This document shows positions 1 to 10,227 of a stretch of DNA of 64,000 nt, one piece after another (the stretch's first letter is position 1; every line of letters starts with the position of its first letter). The DNA is taken from the NCBI RefSeq assembly GCF_900291015.1, contig NZ_OLKL01000014.1:71834-135833 (forward strand), written 5' to 3'. The DNA comes from Pseudomonas persica (GTDB lineage Bacteria; Pseudomonadota; Gammaproteobacteria; Pseudomonadales; Pseudomonadaceae). Made by a program: the position numbers and the translations under genes. Below the pieces are notes generated by a model. The model saw only the letters and a program-made list of their open reading frames with translations. It was not told the DNA's origin and did no database searches.

Positions 1-930
1 AAGAAGGGCTTCGTCCAGTGTGGCGTGAGCGACGGTCTCCCAGGCTTCTCGGTACCTGATGCGCAGGGCAAGATCGTTGGCATCGACGCTGACGTGTGCC
101 GCGCCGTGGCCGCCGCCGTGTTCGGTGACGCCACCAAGGTCAAGTTCAGCCAGCTCAACGCCAAGGAACGCTTCACCGCGCTGCAGTCGGGCGAAGTCGA
201 CGTGCTGTCGCGCAACACCACCTGGACCAGTTCGCGTGATGCCGGCATGGGCCTGGTATTCGCCGGTGTTACCTACTACGACGGCGTTGGCTTCCTGGCC
301 AACAAAAAGCTGGGGGTATCCAGCGCCAAGGAACTCGATGGCGCGACCATCTGCATCCAGGCCGGTACCACCACCGAGCTGAACGTGTCGGACTACTTCC
401 GCGCCAATGGCCTGAAGTACACCCCGATCACCTTCGACACCTCGGACGAGAGTGCCAAATCGCTGGAATCGGGCCGTTGCGACGTGCTGACCTCGGACAA
501 GTCACAGTTGTTCGCCCAGCGCTCCAAGCTGGCCGCGCCGACCGAGTACGTGGTACTGCCGGAAACCATTTCCAAGGAACCGTTGGGCCCGGTGGTGCGT
601 AAAGGCGACGAAGAATGGTTCAGCATCGTCAAGTGGACCCTGTTCGCCATGCTCAACTCCGAAGAGGCGGGCGTCACCTCGAAGAATGTCGAGGCCGAAG
701 CCAAAAGCACCAAGAACCCGGACGTCGCCCGCCTGCTGGGCGCGGATGGCGAGTACGGCAAGGACCTCAAGCTGCCCAAGGACTGGGTAGTGCAAATCGT
801 GAAGCAAGTCGGTAACTACGGCGAAGTGTTCGAGAAGAACCTGGGCCAGGGCACCGACCTGAAGATCGACCGTGGCATGAACGCCCTGTGGAACAACGGC
901 GGCATCCAGTACGCGCCACCTGTGCGCTGA
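1..930 (+). CDS. aapJ: General L-amino-acid ABC transporter, periplasmic binding protein (5' partial)
   Basis: The reading frame is open from base 1, so the gene begins upstream; 309 residues are visible and the signal peptide and first part of lobe 1 are missing. The protein is an SBP_bac_3 family solute-binding protein: it starts in the region that contacts the ligand (CGVSDGLPGFS) and contains the typical GIDADVCRA, NTTWTSSRD and QAGTTTELN segments of the AapJ/BztA group. It would capture L-amino acids in the periplasm and deliver them to the AapQ/AapM permease encoded just downstream. The gap to aapQ is 67 bp with no clear terminator, so all four genes probably form one operon. Family assignment is firm; the exact substrate range is inferred. 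Confidence 0.9.
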   Translation, partial: KKGFVQCGVSDGLPGFSVPDAQGKIVGIDADVCRAVAAAVFGDATKVKFSQLNAKERFTALQSGEVDVLSRNTTWTSSRDAGMGLVFAGVTYYDGVGFLANKKLGVSSAKELDGATICIQAGTTTELNVSDYFRANGLKYTPITFDTSDESAKSLESGRCDVLTSDKSQLFAQRSKLAAPTEYVVLPETISKEPLGPVVRKGDEEWFSIVKWTLFAMLNSEEAGVTSKNVEAEAKSTKNPDVARLLGADGEYGKDLKLPKDWVVQIVKQVGNYGEVFEKNLGQGTDLKIDRGMNALWNNGGIQYAPPVR

Positions 931-997
931 TGGCTGCACCCTGCGGCGGCATCCCGCCGCCGCAGGCTGTTCGGAACCCTACTGTCCGGGGCACTTC

Positions 998-2176
998 ATG
1001 CAAAATCGAATCGGCGCACAAAAGGGGTTATCCCTGAGCGATCCACGTGTGCGCGCGTGGCTGTTCCAGATTCTCACGATAGTCTTCGTGGTCGGTCTGG
1101 GCTGGTATCTGTTCCACAACACGCAAACCAACCTGCAACACCGGGGCATCACCTCGGGCTTCGACTTCCTCGACCGCAGTGCCGGCTTCGGCATCGCTCA
1201 GCATCTGATCCCCTACGTGGAATCCGACAGCTATGCGCGAGTGTTCGTCATCGGCCTGCTCAACACCCTGCTGGTGACCTTCATCGGCGTGGTGCTGGCG
1301 ACCATCCTCGGTTTCATCATCGGTGTGGCGCGGTTGTCGCCGAACTGGATGATCAGCAAACTGGCGACCGTGTATGTGGAAACTTTCCGCAACATCCCGC
1401 CGTTGTTGCAGATCCTGTTCTGGTACTTCGCCGTGTTCCTGACCCTGCCGGGACCGCGGGGCAGTATCAATATCGACGACACCTTCTTCATCAGCAACCG
1501 TGGCCTGAACATGCCCGGCGCGGCCATGGCCGAAGGCTTCTGGCCGTTCGTCGTAGCCCTGATCCTGGCGCTGCTGGCCATCGTGGTCATGGTGCGCTAT
1601 GCCAACAAGCGTTTCGACGAGACTGGCGTGCCGTTCCACAAGTTCTGGGTGGGGCTGGCGCTGTTCATCGCCATTCCGGGCGTTTGCGTACTGCTGTTCG
1701 GCAGCCCGGTGCACTGGGAAGTGCCGCAATTGAAAGGATTCAACTTCGTCGGCGGCTGGGTGCTGATCCCCGAGCTGCTGGCGTTGACCCTGGCGTTGAC
1801 CATTTATACCGCAGCGTTCATCGCCGAGATCGTGCGTTCCGGTATCCGTTCGGTCAGCCATGGCCAGACCGAGGCCGCGCGCTCGCTAGGCCTGCGCGAG
1901 GGCCCGACCCTGCGCAAGGTGATCATCCCTCAGGCTCTACGGGTGATCATTCCGCCGCTGACCAGCCAGTACCTGAACCTGGCGAAGAACTCGTCGCTGG
2001 CGGCCGGTATCGGCTACCCGGAGATGGTCTCGCTGTTCGCCGGTACCGTGCTCAACCAGACCGGTCAGGCCATCGAGGTGATTGCCATCACCATGAGTGT
2101 CTATCTCGCCATCAGCATCAGCATTTCGCTGCTGATGAACTGGTACAACAAGCGCATTGCGCTGATCGAGCGATGA
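998..2176 (+). CDS. aapQ: General L-amino-acid ABC transporter permease AapQ
   Basis: A 392-residue inner-membrane permease of the HisMQ type. It has an N-terminal hydrophobic segment (about residues 20-42), a long insertion typical of AapQ/BztB, and the cytoplasmic EAA loop near the C-terminus (TEAARSLGLREG followed by IIPQALR), which docks on the ATPase. It pairs with AapM to form the heterodimeric channel. Length and position directly between the binding protein and aapM match the Aap cassette of pseudomonads and rhizobia. The stop lies 10 bp before the aapM start, indicating translational coupling. Confidence 0.93.
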   Translation: MQNRIGAQKGLSLSDPRVRAWLFQILTIVFVVGLGWYLFHNTQTNLQHRGITSGFDFLDRSAGFGIAQHLIPYVESDSYARVFVIGLLNTLLVTFIGVVLATILGFIIGVARLSPNWMISKLATVYVETFRNIPPLLQILFWYFAVFLTLPGPRGSINIDDTFFISNRGLNMPGAAMAEGFWPFVVALILALLAIVVMVRYANKRFDETGVPFHKFWVGLALFIAIPGVCVLLFGSPVHWEVPQLKGFNFVGGWVLIPELLALTLALTIYTAAFIAEIVRSGIRSVSHGQTEAARSLGLREGPTLRKVIIPQALRVIIPPLTSQYLNLAKNSSLAAGIGYPEMVSLFAGTVLNQTGQAIEVIAITMSVYLAISISISLLMNWYNKRIALIER

Positions 2177-2186
2177 GGATACGCCC

Positions 2187-3284
2187 GTGAATGCCCATGT
2201 TTTCAAACCCGACATGCCGCCACCGGTGAAAACCGTCGGCGTGCTCGCATGGATGCGTGCCAATCTGTTCTCCAGCTGGCTCAACACGCTGCTGACCCTG
2301 TTTGCCATCTACCTGGTGTGGCTGATCGTGCCACCGTTGCTGCAGTGGGCGTTGCTTGACGCCAACTGGGTCGGCACCACCCGTGCCGACTGCACCAAGG
2401 AGGGCGCCTGCTGGGTGTTCGTGCAGCAGCGCTTCGGCCAGTTCATGTACGGCTACTACCCGGCCGAGTTGCGCTGGCGCGTGGACCTGACCGTGTGGCT
2501 TGCCGTGCTCGGCGCCGCGCCACTGTTCATCAAGCGTTTCCCGCGCAAGGCCTTCTACGGCCTGGGCTTCCTGGTGCTGTACCCGGTGCTGGCCTACACC
2601 CTGCTGCACGGGGGCGTCCTGGGCCTGGAAAACGTAGCGACCAGCCAGTGGGGCGGGCTGATGCTGACCCTGGTGATCGCCACCGTGGGCATCGTCGGCG
2701 CCTTGCCGCTGGGCATCCTGCTGGCCCTGGGGCGGCGTTCGAGGATGCCGGCAGTGAAGGTGGTGTGCGTGACCTTCATCGAGTTCTGGCGCGGCGTGCC
2801 GTTGATCACGGTGCTGTTCATGTCTTCGGTGATGCTGCCGTTGTTCCTGCCCGAGGGCATGAGCTTCGACAAGCTGCTGCGGGCGATGATCGGCGTGATC
2901 CTGTTCCAGTCGGCGTACATCGCCGAGGTGGTGCGTGGCGGCCTGCAGGCCATCCCCAAGGGCCAGTACGAAGCCGCTGCGGCCATGGGCCTGGGCTACT
3001 GGCGGGCGATGGGCCTGGTGATTCTGCCGCAGGCGCTCAAGCTGGTGATCCCCGGCATCGTCAACACCTTCATTGCCCTGTTCAAGGACACCAGCCTGGT
3101 GATCATCATCGGCCTGTTCGACCTGCTGAACAGTGTCAAGCAAGCCGCCGCCGACCCGGCCTGGCTGGGTATGGCCACCGAGGGCTACGTGTTCGCCGCC
3201 CTGGTGTTCTGGATTTTCTGTTTCGGTATGTCCCGCTACTCCATGCATCTGGAGCGCAAGCTGGACACTGGCCACAAGCGTTAG
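2187..3284 (+). CDS. aapM: General L-amino-acid ABC transporter permease AapM
   Basis: A 365-residue polytopic permease, partner of AapQ. Several hydrophobic segments are visible (around residues 30-50, 95-150, 160-185 and 300-350). The EAA loop reads [12 protein letters not shown] and is followed by [12 protein letters not shown]. Residues 60-75 carry a polar insertion with a Cys pair ([10 protein letters not shown]), which would be periplasmic. The start has a good ribosome-binding sequence (TGAGGATACGCCC). Eleven bases separate it from the ATPase gene aapP, consistent with one transcript. Confidence 0.93.
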   Translation: MNAHVFKPDMPPPVKTVGVLAWMRANLFSSWLNTLLTLFAIYLVWLIVPPLLQWALLDANWVGTTRADCTKEGACWVFVQQRFGQFMYGYYPAELRWRVDLTVWLAVLGAAPLFIKRFPRKAFYGLGFLVLYPVLAYTLLHGGVLGLENVATSQWGGLMLTLVIATVGIVGALPLGILLALGRRSRMPAVKVVCVTFIEFWRGVPLITVLFMSSVMLPLFLPEGMSFDKLLRAMIGVILFQSAYIAEVVRGGLQAIPKGQYEAAAAMGLGYWRAMGLVILPQALKLVIPGIVNTFIALFKDTSLVIIIGLFDLLNSVKQAAADPAWLGMATEGYVFAALVFWIFCFGMSRYSMHLERKLDTGHKR

Positions 3285-3294
3285 GAGTTTCGAA

Positions 3295-4059
3295 ATGAGT
3301 GAAGCGATCAAGCAGCCTGCCGGCCCCGAAGGCATCATCCAGATGCAGGGCGTGAACAAGTGGTACGGCCAGTTCCATGTGCTCAAGGACATCAACCTGA
3401 ATGTGCGCCAGGGCGAGCGCATCGTGCTGTGCGGGCCGTCCGGGTCGGGCAAGTCCACCACCATCCGTTGCCTCAACCGCCTGGAAGAGCATCAGCAGGG
3501 GCGCATCGTGGTCGATGGTGTGGAGCTGACCAATGACCTGAAGCAGATCGAGGCCATCCGCCGCGAGGTGGGCATGGTGTTCCAGCACTTCAACCTGTTT
3601 CCGCACCTGAGCATCCTGGAGAACTGCACCCTGGCGCCGATGTGGGTGCGCAAGATGCCACGGCGCAAGGCCGAGGAAATCGCCATGCACTACCTGGAGC
3701 GGGTGCGTATTCCGGAGCAGGCGCACAAGTACCCGGGGCAGTTGTCCGGTGGCCAGCAGCAGCGTGTGGCGATTGCCCGTGCGTTGTGCATGAAGCCGAA
3801 GATCATGCTGTTCGACGAACCGACCTCGGCGCTGGACCCGGAAATGGTCAAGGAAGTGCTCGATACCATGGTGGGCCTGGCCGAGGATGGCATGACCATG
3901 CTCTGCGTGACCCACGAGATGGGCTTTGCCCGGACTGTGGCGAACCGGGTGATCTTCATGGACAAGGGCGAGATCGTCGAGCAGGCGGCGCCGGATGACT
4001 TCTTCGACCGGCCGCGCAGTGACCGGACCAAGTTATTCCTGAGCCAGATCCTGCATTGA
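3295..4059 (+). CDS. aapP: General L-amino-acid ABC transporter ATP-binding protein AapP
   Basis: A 254-residue ABC ATPase. Walker A is GPSGSGKST (residues 47-55), followed by a Q-loop (MVFQHFNLF), the signature LSGGQQQR, Walker B ([12 protein letters not shown]) and the H-switch (CVTHEMGF). All catalytic elements are intact. A longer frame exists upstream, but the ATG at 3295 has an AGGAG ribosome-binding site 6 bases away and gives the family's usual length. It energises amino-acid uptake through AapQM. The gene converges on algW, with a 216-bp spacer holding a REP pair. Confidence 0.95.
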   Translation: MSEAIKQPAGPEGIIQMQGVNKWYGQFHVLKDINLNVRQGERIVLCGPSGSGKSTTIRCLNRLEEHQQGRIVVDGVELTNDLKQIEAIRREVGMVFQHFNLFPHLSILENCTLAPMWVRKMPRRKAEEIAMHYLERVRIPEQAHKYPGQLSGGQQQRVAIARALCMKPKIMLFDEPTSALDPEMVKEVLDTMVGLAEDGMTMLCVTHEMGFARTVANRVIFMDKGEIVEQAAPDDFFDRPRSDRTKLFLSQILH

Positions 4060-4066
4060 TGCTGTT

Positions 4067-4257
4067 GGGGCCGCTTTGCGGCCCATCGCCGGCAAGCCAG
4101 CTCCCACAGAGGCCGCGTCGCGCTTGCGAATAGAGTTCTCTACGCGACAGCGCAGCCCAAAGGGCTGGGTGATCTCCCACAGGGATAGCACCGGCCTCAA
4201 GCCCTGTGCAGTACCTGTGGGAGCTGGCTTGCCGGCGATGGGCTGCGAAGCAGCCCC
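4067..4257. repeat. REP pair, subfamily A, inverted
   Basis: Two copies of a P. putida-type REP face each other at 4067-4109 and 4215-4257. The shared parts are a GC-rich head (GGGGCCGCTTTGCGGCCC), the core CATCGCCGGCAAGCCAG and the tail CTCCCACAG. The pair fills the space between the convergent aapP and algW genes. It may help stop transcription from both sides, but no U-tract is present. Confidence 0.85.
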
Positions 4258-4275
4258 AGACACCAGATCGGAGCC

Positions 4276-5436
<1,161 letters not shown>

Positions 5437-5531
5437 GAGTGAATCCTGGAAAGAGCGAGGGACGGTGGCCGCGCGGTGGGGCATGAGCGCGCGCGATCAT
5501 ACACCGGTTCCCCCAGTGCCGGCGACGGCTC

Positions 5532-5548
5532 ATAATGGCCGGCATTAT
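5532..5548. promoter_or_regulatory. Near-palindrome with opposed -10-like elements between algW and the Nif3-like gene
   Basis: The arms ATAATG and CATTAT flank GCCGG. Read on the plus strand the right arm gives CATTATAC; read on the minus strand the left arm gives CATTATGA. Both resemble sigma70 -10 boxes, so two divergent promoters could overlap here. No convincing -35 boxes were identified, so this is only a candidate. Confidence 0.3.
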
Positions 5549-5604
5549 ACGGGCGTTGCATGGGCGTTGTGCCCGAGAAAAACGCAGATTTCGAGGAGAT
5601 TTTC

Positions 5605-6363
5605 ATGGCCGTCGCTCTGAACACCCTGGTCGAGGAAGCCGAGCGTTACCTGGGCAGCGCGAGGATCCAGGATTATTGCCCCAACGGCCTGCAGGTAGAA
5701 GGCCGGCCGCAGGTCAGCCGCATCGTCAGCGGTGTCACCGCCAGCCAGGCGTTGCTGGATGCGGCGGTCGAGGCCGAGGCCGACCTGGTGCTGGTGCACC
5801 ATGGCTATTTCTGGAAAGGTGAGAACCCGTGCGTCACCGGCATCCGCCAGCGCCGGCTGAAGACCCTGTTGAACAACGACATCAGTCTGCTGGCGTTCCA
5901 CCTGCCGCTGGACCTGCACCCGGACGTGGGCAACAACGTGCAACTGGCGCGGCAGCTGGACATCACCGTCGAAGGGCCGCTGGACCCGGAGAACCCCAAG
6001 GTGGTCGGGCTGGTCGGCTCGCTGGCCGAGCCCGTGACCGCGCGCGACTTCGCCCGGCGGGTGCGGGAGGTGCTGGGGCGTGAGCCGTTGCTGGTCGAAG
6101 GCGAGCAGATGATCCGTCGGGTCGGCTGGTGCACCGGGGGCGGGCAGGGCTACATCGACACGGCGATCGCGGCCGGGGTAGACCTGTACCTGACCGGCGA
6201 GGCGTCGGAGCAGACCTATCATAGTGCCCGCGAGAATGGTGTCAGCTTCATTGCCGCCGGGCACCATGCCACCGAGCGCTATGGGGTGCAGGCGCTGGGC
6301 GACTACCTGGCGCGGCGATTTGCCGTGGAACACCTGTTCATCGATTGTCCGAATCCGATCTGA
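5605..6363 (+). CDS. Nif3-like dinuclear metal centre protein (YbgI family)
   Basis: A 252-residue protein of the Nif3/YbgI family, which forms hexameric rings with two metal ions per subunit. Metal-binding signatures are visible: LVHHGYFW (His65-His66), the acidic DLHPDVGNN segment, and the C-terminal AAGHHATERYG. The start at 5605 is chosen because a GAGGAGAT ribosome-binding sequence precedes it and the protein then begins directly with the conserved helix. The cellular role of the family is not settled; GTP cyclohydrolase-like and NAD-related activities have been proposed elsewhere. It is alone in its transcription unit. Confidence 0.88.
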   Translation: MAVALNTLVEEAERYLGSARIQDYCPNGLQVEGRPQVSRIVSGVTASQALLDAAVEAEADLVLVHHGYFWKGENPCVTGIRQRRLKTLLNNDISLLAFHLPLDLHPDVGNNVQLARQLDITVEGPLDPENPKVVGLVGSLAEPVTARDFARRVREVLGREPLLVEGEQMIRRVGWCTGGGQGYIDTAIAAGVDLYLTGEASEQTYHSARENGVSFIAAGHHATERYGVQALGDYLARRFAVEHLFIDCPNPI

Positions 6364-6377
6364 GACCGGCGTCGCTT

Positions 6378-6468
6378 GCTTCGCGGGTAAACCCGCTCCC
6401 ACAGGGATCGCATCAAGCCTGAGGCAATGCAGTACCTGTGGGCGCGGGTTTACCCGCGAAAAGGCCGG
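6378..6468. repeat. REP pair, subfamily B, inverted
   Basis: Inverted copies share the core GCGGGTAAACCCGCTCCCACAG (left copy) and its complement on the right. The right copy reads CTGTGGGCGCGGG, one base off the usual GGGAGCGGG. The pair lies downstream of the Nif3-like gene and before the cysD leader. Confidence 0.8.
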
Positions 6469-6611
6469 GCTCGCCAGCCCCAAACCCCCAGTCATATCGT
6501 TAGACTTTTTCGATCTAGCCAGCCTTCTAAATAGAAGAAGCCGCTGTGATAAAGTGGCTCGCTCGAACACGGCCCGCAGGCCGTCCATAAGATCGTTTTT
6601 CGTGAGTAGCC
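6469..6611 (+). promoter_or_regulatory. cysD leader and promoter region
   Basis: This AT-richer spacer must carry the cysD-cysNC promoter. It holds a perfect hexamer palindrome (CTTCTA, AA, TAGAAG at 6524-6537), an extended -10-like TGTGATAAA at 6545-6553, and a short hairpin ACGGCC-CGCA-GGCCGT nearer the gene. The LysR-type activator CysB is the expected regulator of this operon in gammaproteobacteria, but I cannot identify a CysB site with confidence. Confidence 0.35.
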
Positions 6612-7529
6612 ATGGTCGACAAACTGACGCACTTGAAACAGCTGGAGGCGGAGAGCATCCATATCATCCGCGAGGTGGCCGCCGAGTTCGACAACCCGGT
6701 GATGCTGTACTCGATCGGCAAGGATTCCGCCGTGATGCTGCACCTGGCGCGCAAGGCCTTCTTCCCGGGCAAGCTGCCGTTCCCGGTGATGCACGTCGAC
6801 ACCCAGTGGAAATTCCAGGAGATGTACAGCTTCCGCGACAAGATGGTCGAGGAAATGGGCCTGGAGCTGATCACCCACGTCAACCCCGAGGGTGTGGCAC
6901 AGGGTATCAACCCGTTCACCCATGGCAGCTCCAAGCACACCGACATCATGAAGACCCAGGGCCTGAAGCAGGCGCTGGACAAGCATGGTTTCGACGCCGC
7001 CTTCGGTGGCGCGCGCCGCGACGAAGAGAAGTCGCGGGCCAAGGAGCGCGTCTACTCGTTCCGTGACAGCAAGCACCGCTGGGACCCGAAGAACCAGCGC
7101 CCGGAACTGTGGAACGTGTACAACGGCAAGGTCAACAAGGGCGAGTCGATCCGCGTCTTCCCGCTGTCGAACTGGACCGAGCTGGACATCTGGCAGTACA
7201 TCTACCTCGAAGGCATCCCGATCGTGCCTCTGTACTTCGCCGCCGAGCGTGAGGTCATCGAGAAGAATGGCACCCTGATCATGATCGACGACGAGCGCAT
7301 CCTCGAACATCTCACCGATGAAGAGAAAGCGCGCATCGTCAAGAAGAAGGTGCGTTTCCGTACCCTCGGCTGCTACCCGTTGACGGGTGCTGTCGAGTCG
7401 GAAGCCGAGACCCTGACGGACATCATCCAGGAAATGCTCCTGACCCGTACGTCCGAACGCCAGGGCCGTGTCATCGACCACGATGGCGCCGGTTCCATGG
7501 AAGACAAGAAACGCCAAGGCTACTTCTAA
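6612..7529 (+). CDS. cysD: Sulfate adenylyltransferase subunit 2
   Basis: A 305-residue member of the PP-loop ATP pyrophosphatase family. The PP-loop motif [10 protein letters not shown] lies at about residues 36-45, and the [12 protein letters not shown] and [12 protein letters not shown] signatures are intact. With the GTPase CysN it makes adenosine 5'-phosphosulfate from sulfate and ATP, the entry step of assimilatory sulfate reduction. Its stop is 15 bp before cysNC, so the two subunits are co-translated. The length matches E. coli CysD (302 residues). Confidence 0.96.
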   Translation: MVDKLTHLKQLEAESIHIIREVAAEFDNPVMLYSIGKDSAVMLHLARKAFFPGKLPFPVMHVDTQWKFQEMYSFRDKMVEEMGLELITHVNPEGVAQGINPFTHGSSKHTDIMKTQGLKQALDKHGFDAAFGGARRDEEKSRAKERVYSFRDSKHRWDPKNQRPELWNVYNGKVNKGESIRVFPLSNWTELDIWQYIYLEGIPIVPLYFAAEREVIEKNGTLIMIDDERILEHLTDEEKARIVKKKVRFRTLGCYPLTGAVESEAETLTDIIQEMLLTRTSERQGRVIDHDGAGSMEDKKRQGYF

Positions 7530-7544
7530 TTTCAGGGTTACTCC

Positions 7545-9446
7545 ATGTCGCACCAATCTGATCTGATCAGCGAGGACATCCTCGCCTACCTGGCCCAGCA
7601 CGAGCGCAAGGAACTGCTGCGCTTCCTAACCTGCGGCAACGTCGACGACGGCAAGAGCACCCTGATCGGGCGCCTGCTGCACGACTCGAAGATGATCTAC
7701 GAGGACCACCTCGAGGCCATCACCCGTGATTCGAAGAAAGTCGGCACCACCGGTGAGGAAGTCGACCTGGCGCTGCTGGTCGACGGCCTGCAGGCCGAGC
7801 GCGAGCAGGGCATCACCATCGATGTCGCCTACCGCTACTTCTCCACCGCCAAGCGCAAGTTCATCATCGCCGATACCCCGGGCCACGAGCAGTACACCCG
7901 CAACATGGCCACCGGCGCGTCCACCTGCGACCTGGCCATCATCCTGGTCGACGCCCGCTACGGCGTGCAGACCCAGACCCGCCGTCACAGCTACATTGCC
8001 TCGTTGCTGGGCATCAAGCACATCGTGGTCGCGGTCAACAAGATGGACCTCAAGGGCTTCGACCAGGGCGTGTTCGAGTCGATCAAGGCCGACTACCTGA
8101 AGTTCGCCGAAGCCATCAACCTGAGCCCGAGCAGCCTGCACTTCGTGCCGATGTCTGCGCTCAAGGGTGACAACGTGGTCAACCACAGCGAGCAATCGCC
8201 GTGGTACGCCGGCCCGACGCTGATGGAAATCCTCGAAACCGTCGAAGTGTCGGCCGACCGCAACTTCACCGACCTGCGGTTCCCGGTGCAGTACGTCAAC
8301 CGTCCGAACCTGAACTTCCGTGGCTTCGCCGGCACCATCGCCAGCGGCGTAGTGCACAAAGGTGACGAAATCGTCGTGCTGCCGTCGGGCAAGAGCAGCC
8401 GGGTCAAGTCCATCGTCACCTACGAAGGTGAGCTGGAAAACGCCGGCCCTGGCCAGGCTGTGACCCTGACCATGGAAGACGAGATCGACATCTCCCGTGG
8501 CGACCTGCTGGTACACGCCGATAACGTCCCACCGGTAACCGACCAGTTCGATGCGATGCTGGTGTGGATGGCCGAGGAGCCGATGCTTCCGGGCAAGAAG
8601 TACGACATCAAGCGCGCCACCAGCTACGTGCCGGGCTCGATTGCCAGCATCACCCACAAGGTCGATGTGAATACCCTGGAACAGGGCGCTGCCAGCGCGC
8701 TGCAACTGAACGAGATCGGCCGCGTCAAGGTCGCGCTGGATGCCTCGATCGCCCTGGACGGTTACGACAGCAACCGCACCACCGGTGCGTTCATCGTCAT
8801 CGACCGTCTGACCAACGGTACCGTCGGCGCCGGCATGATCATCGCCCCGCCAGTGCTGCCGCACGGCAGCACCGGCCATCATGGCAAGCTGTGCCATGTG
8901 GCCACCGAAGAGCGCGCCTTGCGCTTCGGCCAGCAGCCTGCCACCGTGCTGTTCAGCGGCCTGTCCGGCGCTGGCAAGAGCACCCTGGCCTACGCCGTGG
9001 AGCGCAAGCTGTTCGACATGGGCCGTGCGGTGTACGTGCTCGACGGCCAGAACCTGCGCCACGACCTGAACAAGGGCCTGCCACAGGACCGCGCCGGCCG
9101 CACCGAGAACTGGCGCCGCGCCGCCCATGTGGCGCGCCAGTTCAACGAAGCCGGCCTGCTGACCCTGGCCGCGTTCGTGGCCCCGGATGCCGAAGGCCGC
9201 GAACAGGCCAAGGCGTTGATCGGCAAGGAGCGCCTGCTGACCGTTTACGTCCAGGCCTCGCCGCTGGCCTGCCGCGAGCGTGACCCACAAGGCCTGTACG
9301 CGGCTGGTGGCGACAACATCCCGGGCGAAAGCTTCCCGTACGATGTGCCGCTGGACGCAGACCTTGTGATCGACACCCAGGCCACCAGTGTGGACGAGGG
9401 CGTGAAACAGGTGCTGGACGTGCTGCGTCAGCGTGGTGCGATCTAA
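7545..9446 (+). CDS. cysNC: Bifunctional sulfate adenylyltransferase subunit 1 / APS kinase
   Basis: A 633-residue fusion. The N-terminal CysN GTPase (about 1-460) has P-loop [10 protein letters not shown]3 DTPGHEQY and G4 NKMD and is related to EF-Tu. The C-terminal CysC kinase (about 465-633) has P-loop GLSGAGKST. The fusion channels APS made by CysD-CysN to phosphorylation, giving PAPS. In the kinase half the usual DGDNxRH motif reads [11 protein letters not shown] believe this variant is usual in Pseudomonas, but it deserves a check. The gene ends just before a strong intrinsic terminator. Confidence 0.95.
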   Translation: MSHQSDLISEDILAYLAQHERKELLRFLTCGNVDDGKSTLIGRLLHDSKMIYEDHLEAITRDSKKVGTTGEEVDLALLVDGLQAEREQGITIDVAYRYFSTAKRKFIIADTPGHEQYTRNMATGASTCDLAIILVDARYGVQTQTRRHSYIASLLGIKHIVVAVNKMDLKGFDQGVFESIKADYLKFAEAINLSPSSLHFVPMSALKGDNVVNHSEQSPWYAGPTLMEILETVEVSADRNFTDLRFPVQYVNRPNLNFRGFAGTIASGVVHKGDEIVVLPSGKSSRVKSIVTYEGELENAGPGQAVTLTMEDEIDISRGDLLVHADNVPPVTDQFDAMLVWMAEEPMLPGKKYDIKRATSYVPGSIASITHKVDVNTLEQGAASALQLNEIGRVKVALDASIALDGYDSNRTTGAFIVIDRLTNGTVGAGMIIAPPVLPHGSTGHHGKLCHVATEERALRFGQQPATVLFSGLSGAGKSTLAYAVERKLFDMGRAVYVLDGQNLRHDLNKGLPQDRAGRTENWRRAAHVARQFNEAGLLTLAAFVAPDAEGREQAKALIGKERLLTVYVQASPLACRERDPQGLYAAGGDNIPGESFPYDVPLDADLVIDTQATSVDEGVKQVLDVLRQRGAI

Positions 9447-9461
9447 GCGCTAGCCTGCAAG

Positions 9462-9488
9462 AAAAACCCCGCTTCGGCGGGGTTTTTT
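9462..9488 (+). terminator. Intrinsic terminator after cysD-cysNC
   Basis: Perfect stem CCCCGC-TTCG-GCGGGG with an A-run before and a T6 run after. The flanking A and T runs make it usable from both sides, but mdeR ends more than 130 bp away. Confidence 0.9.
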
Positions 9489-9526
9489 GTTTCTTTGCCC
9501 GGCATACATGCGCGGGTCTCTTGTGT

Positions 9527-9560
9527 GGCCTTGTGTCGCGAAAGGGCGCTCCCACAAAGG
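9527..9560. repeat. Single degenerate REP, subfamily C
   Basis: GGCCTTGTGTCGCG followed by a changed GGCGCTCCCACAAAGG. It matches the subfamily seen at 49920-50041, but here no inverted partner is present. Confidence 0.6.
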
Positions 9561-9620
9561 ATTGCGCGAGCTTTGGATTTTGAGCAAGGCAGTTGTTCCC
9601 GCATGGACTGTGCATGTCGT

Positions 9621-10100
9621 TCAGATGTGTTTTTCCGACACCGGTATCACCCGCCGTTCCTTCACTGCCTTGTAGGAAAAACTCGAGTAGATCTCCTTCA
9701 CCCCCGGCAACCGCTGCAGCACTTCCCGGGTGAACTCGCCAAACGACTCCAGATCCCGCGCCAGAATCTCCAGCAAGAAGTCGTAGCGCCCGGAGATATT
9801 GTGGCAGGCGACAATCTCGGGAATTTCCATCAGCCGCTGCTCGAACGCCAGCGCCATGTCCTTGGTGTGCGAGTCCATCATGATGCTGACGAACGCGGTC
9901 ACGCCAAACCCCAGCGACTTGGGCGAGAGGATGGCCTGGTAGCCGGTGATGTAGCCGTTGTCCTCCAGCAACTTGACCCGCCGCCAGCACGGCGAGGTGG
10001 TTAGCGCTACCTGGTCGGCAAGTTCGGCAACGGTGAGGCGGGCGTTGTCCTGCAGGGCCGCCAGCAGGGCGCGGTCGGTGCGGTCGAGGCTTGAAGGCAT
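9621..10100 (-). CDS. mdeR: Lrp/AsnC-family regulator of methionine gamma-lyase
   Basis: A 159-residue Lrp/AsnC protein. The N-terminal winged helix-turn-helix covers about residues 5-55 (LDRTDRALLAALQDNARL), and the C-terminal RAM/ligand domain about 70-145. The gene is divergent from mdeA with a 127-bp shared regulatory region, the arrangement reported for MdeR, the activator of mdeA in P. putida, and the length is the same. The ribosome-binding site (CAGGAGGGC) is strong. L-methionine or a related amino acid is the likely effector. The name rests on context plus family. Confidence 0.85.
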   Translation of the reverse strand: MPSSLDRTDRALLAALQDNARLTVAELADQVALTTSPCWRRVKLLEDNGYITGYQAILSPKSLGFGVTAFVSIMMDSHTKDMALAFEQRLMEIPEIVACHNISGRYDFLLEILARDLESFGEFTREVLQRLPGVKEIYSSFSYKAVKERRVIPVSEKHI

Positions 10101-10132
10101 GTTTTGCCCTCCTGGTCAGGTAATTATTGTTT

Positions 10133-10177
10133 TTGTTCCAACAAGCACGCGGATGCGTGGGCCATTTTGGAAAAAAT
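10133..10177. promoter_or_regulatory. Candidate Lrp-type operators between mdeR and mdeA
   Basis: Two AT-rich dyads lie in the shared spacer: TTGTT-CC-AACAA at 10133-10144 and ATTTT-GGAA-AAAAT at 10164-10177. Lrp/AsnC proteins favour such symmetric AT-rich sites. Their centres are about 32 bp apart, three helical turns, as expected for an Lrp-like octamer. Assignment is inference only. Confidence 0.4.
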
Positions 10178-10227
10178 CGGGCAGCGCGGTGGCATAAGCT
10201 TATAGCAAACCACAAGAGGCTGTTGCC

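Noticed and set aside
9487..9675. Small plus-strand frame after the cysNC terminator
   Set aside because: It runs through a degenerate REP and into the antisense of the mdeR 3' end, with no family features.
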